DNA of 64,000 bases from positions 1-64,000 of the forward strand of contig NZ_MDDP01000001.1 of the NCBI RefSeq assembly GCF_001999725.1. The letters run 5' to 3'. This stretch comes from Cellulophaga omnivescoria (lineage in GTDB: Bacteria > Bacteroidota > Bacteroidia > Flavobacteriales > Flavobacteriaceae). This document shows positions 62,445 through 64,000 of the stretch, one piece after another. Under the pieces are notes generated by a model that saw only the letters and a program-made list of their open reading frames with translations, searched no databases and was not told where the DNA came from. The first letter of the stretch is position 1; every line of letters starts with the position of its first letter. Made by a program: the position numbers and the translations under genes.

Positions 62445-62975
62445 TTATTTAACTTCGTTTAATTGCTCTGGCAAGCCCATTTTACTTGTTAGTGAGCCTA
62501 TTTTATTTAAATCTATATCTCCTGTTATAGATACTAAAACAGTTTCTATTTTACGATTATCTATTTTAGCCCCTTTTACATCACTTACAAACATTAAAAG
62601 TTCACTTACGTGATCTTCATCTTTACCACTTTTTATATAAAACTTAATGTTTGCATCTTTATCTTTTACACGCATTAACTCTTCTAAAGATGCTGTTTTT
62701 AAATAAGATTTCATTGTGGTAAGCATATCTGCACCAATAGCTTTATCTTCTGTAATAAACACTTTTAGGCTACTTATACTTTTCCCTATATCTATAAAAT
62801 CTTGCGTTTCTTTATCATCCACATTTACATCTATTTTTGTTAATAGGTTAAACATACTTTTATTTACAATAACAGATGATACGTTATCTAAATCCTCAAA
62901 CTTGTCAAAAATTGACTGTGAAAATCCTGTAAATGGTAGTGCAGTAAGTACTGCTATAATTAATAATTTTTTCAT
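62445..62975 (-). CDS. DUF4252 family exported protein
   Basis: A 176-residue protein with a Sec signal peptide (MKKLLIIAVLTALPFTGFSQ) rather than a lipobox. The mature part, IFDKFEDLDNVSSVIVNKSMFNLLTKIDV, VFITEDKAIGADMLTTMKSYLKTASLEELMRVKDKDANIKFYIKSGKDEDHVSELLMFVSDVKGAKI and VLVSITGDIDLNKIGSLTSKM, is a typical DUF4252 layout (F-x-x-F, D-N-V-S-x-V-x-V-N/S-K, then V-S-I-x-G-D-I-D-L). The paralogue downstream is a lipoprotein. It is 10 bases after the putative anti-sigma gene, so it belongs to the sigma operon. The function of the family is unknown. Confidence 0.88.
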   Translation of the reverse strand: MKKLLIIAVLTALPFTGFSQSIFDKFEDLDNVSSVIVNKSMFNLLTKIDVNVDDKETQDFIDIGKSISSLKVFITEDKAIGADMLTTMKSYLKTASLEELMRVKDKDANIKFYIKSGKDEDHVSELLMFVSDVKGAKIDNRKIETVLVSITGDIDLNKIGSLTSKMGLPEQLNEVK

Positions 62976-62984
62976 AATTTAATT

Positions 62985-63404
62985 TTAATTTGTTTTGTAA
63001 ATCTTGTTTGTTGCTTCTTCAAATTTGTTAAGGTAAACCAATTTTTCGGTGCCTTTGTTTAAGTTTTGAGCTATAAGGCTAAATGCTTTTTCAGTTTCTT
63101 GCAAAACGTATTCTGCCTCTTTTTGCTCACGGTAATCGTTACCAAAATATATGCCTAATACTAAAACTGCTACTGCTGCTACGGATAACCATTTATAATT
63201 TCTTTTTCTAGGTTTTAATGGTACCTGCTTGGTATAAGTTTCTTCTTTGGCGTTAGAAAAATATGTAAACATTGTTGTGTACTCTTGTAAATGCGGAGCA
63301 ACATCACCCTTTAAAAAATAGGCTTTTATTGCTTCTTCTTCGGCAACCGTAGTGGTAGCTTCAAAATACTTTTCTAATAATTTTTCTATATTATGCAATT
63401 CCAT
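62985..63404 (-). CDS. Putative anti-sigma factor, single-helix membrane protein
   Basis: A 139-residue protein. The first 65 residues are cytoplasmic and helical (MELHNIEKLLEKYFEATTTVAEEEAIKAYFLKGDVAPHLQEYTTMFTYF), with the E-K-L-L-E-K-Y-x-x-x-x-T-x-x-E-E and Y-F segments common in Bacteroidota anti-sigma-like proteins. A basic run KPRKRNYKW is followed by one membrane helix (LSVAAVAVLVLGIYFG, about 74-90), and a 45-residue periplasmic helical end follows. The gene overlaps the ECF sigma gene by 14 bases, which is the usual place for an anti-sigma factor. No ASD motif (H-x3-C-x2-C) is present. It could instead be a regulator of another kind. Confidence 0.7.
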   Translation of the reverse strand: MELHNIEKLLEKYFEATTTVAEEEAIKAYFLKGDVAPHLQEYTTMFTYFSNAKEETYTKQVPLKPRKRNYKWLSVAAVAVLVLGIYFGNDYREQKEAEYVLQETEKAFSLIAQNLNKGTEKLVYLNKFEEATNKIYKTN

Positions 63405-63900
63405 AATTATGTTTTTCCATTAATTTTTGTCTTACTGTTTTTCTTGCTCTAGACAACGCAACTCTAACTGCTGCTGGTGTCATTTCTAACATTTTTCCAA
63501 TTTCTTCAAAACTGTACTGCTCTACATCTCTTAACTGCAGTGCCATTTTTTGCTGCTCTGGCAAACTCTCCATTATTTTCTCTACCCAATTAACACTGTC
63601 TTGCGCTTCTACTTGGCGTTGTAAAGATGCATTACTATCTGTATAATTACTATGCACCAATTTTAAATTGTTTGCTTGTTTAGATTTTAAACGGTCTAAA
63701 CAAAAGTTTTTGGTCATTGTCATAGCAAATGCTTCTACACTAGCATACTGTTTCATCCGGTCGTTTTTAGACCATAATTTTAGCAGTATTTCTTGGGTGG
63801 CATCCTCTGCCTCCTCTGTAGAGACTAGTAATCTTTTGGCTAGTCTATACAGTTTATCCTTAAAAGGCATTACCACATTTAGAAATTCTGATTGTTTCAT
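63391..63900 (-). CDS. ECF-type RNA polymerase sigma factor
   Basis: A 169-residue ECF sigma factor. Region 2 is FKDKLYRLAKRLLVSTEEAEDATQEILLKLWSKNDRMKQYASVEAFAMTMTKNFCLDRLKSK (about 13-75), with the conserved D-A-x-Q-E/D-x-x-x-x-x-W motif that binds core polymerase and melts the -10 element. Region 4 is SLPEQQKMALQLRDVEQYSFEEIGKMLEMTPAAVRVALSRARKTVRQKL (about 112-160), the -35-binding helix-turn-helix. It leads an operon with the putative anti-sigma gene and two DUF4252 genes. A sequence matching an ECF promoter lies upstream of it, which implies autoregulation. The inducing signal is unknown; an envelope signal is the most likely. Confidence 0.95.
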   Translation of the reverse strand: MKQSEFLNVVMPFKDKLYRLAKRLLVSTEEAEDATQEILLKLWSKNDRMKQYASVEAFAMTMTKNFCLDRLKSKQANNLKLVHSNYTDSNASLQRQVEAQDSVNWVEKIMESLPEQQKMALQLRDVEQYSFEEIGKMLEMTPAAVRVALSRARKTVRQKLMEKHNYGIA

Positions 63901-63950
63901 TTTTTAGTTTGGTTGTTGTTACAAACACTATTACTAGGTTTATATAAGCA

Positions 63951-63980
63951 AGACGACATAGAATGATTTTTGTTACAAAA
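63951..63980 (-). promoter_or_regulatory. Candidate autoregulatory ECF-sigma promoter
   Basis: On the minus strand, TTGTAACAAA (with TGTAAC as -35) and CGTC (-10) are separated so that the core spacer is 16 bases. CGTC is 51 bases before the sigma start codon. The same ten -35 bases and spacing occur upstream of the ABC-2 transporter genes elsewhere in the window. Confidence 0.6.
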
Positions 63981-64000
63981 AAATTTTTTTTTGTAAAAGT

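Noticed and set aside
1-64000. tRNA, rRNA, CRISPR, prophage and insertion sequences
   Set aside because: None was recognised on reading both strands; a tRNA scan was not possible, so a cryptic one cannot be excluded.

Overview
The window looks like chromosomal DNA of a marine-type Flavobacteriaceae (Bacteroidota). Signs of this are the low G+C content, the absence of clear Shine-Dalgarno sequences, flavobacterial -7 elements (TAnnTTTG), and type IX secretion (T9SS) sorting domains of both type A and type B. A SusC/FecA-type TonB receptor with a carboxypeptidase-regulatory N-terminus, DUF4252, DUF4856 and HTTM families, a long NusB and a cyclophilin-FKBP fusion point the same way. The genus cannot be fixed from sequence alone. 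No rRNA, tRNA, CRISPR array, prophage or insertion sequence was recognised.

Layout. 1-5 kb: the tail of an OmpA-family gene, a TetR regulator divergent from heme A synthase (ctaA), a pRiA4b ORF-3-like protein, an NdpA-like nucleoid protein and an unassigned protein with a possible kinase-like motif order. 5-12 kb: two large secreted proteins (IgGFc-binding/DUF11-like, and a T9SS type B protein) flank a two-gene ABC-2 transporter. 12-20 kb: a GC-rich structured non-coding element, uvrB, hsp20, a TerB-like gene, DUF1456, sucC, lysA, a hypothetical gene and a secreted thioredoxin-fold protein. 20-24 kb: an arsenic operon (arsR, DUF6428, ArsN-like acetyltransferase, arsC, acr3, possibly a DUF3124 lipoprotein). 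24-32 kb: guaB and an apparent iron-acquisition operon (DUF4856 lipoprotein, imelysin-like lipoprotein, HTTM protein, FecA-like receptor, small membrane protein). 32-45 kb: housekeeping genes (HMG-CoA lyase, LysE exporter, pyrD, pepT, yajC, DUF1573, nusB, an ABC exporter, a PUR-domain protein, a large M14 peptidase). 45-55 kb: a bacillithiol-transferase-like DinB protein, a 46-residue putative membrane protein, the cyclophilin-FKBP fusion, an M28 peptidase with a PPK2 kinase, trmH, a sirtuin, a heme-binding CxxCH protein and purB. 55-60.7 kb: a 1888-residue secreted protein with two unrelated nuclease domains. 60.8-64 kb: an MscS channel and a cluster with an ECF sigma factor, a putative anti-sigma protein and two DUF4252 proteins.

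The most interesting points are these. (1) A shared ECF-type promoter signature (TTGTAACAAA-N13-CGTC) lies upstream of the ECF sigma gene and of the ABC-2 transporter more than 56 kb away, which suggests a regulon. (2) The iron operon pairs an HTTM protein with an imelysin whose metal motif is altered, and it carries an internal terminator-like hairpin. (3) The giant dual nuclease has three near-identical lamin-tail repeats. (4) A GC-rich element after the T9SS type B gene can form a perfect hairpin inside a possible pseudoknot. (5) An unassigned protein has kinase-like motifs.
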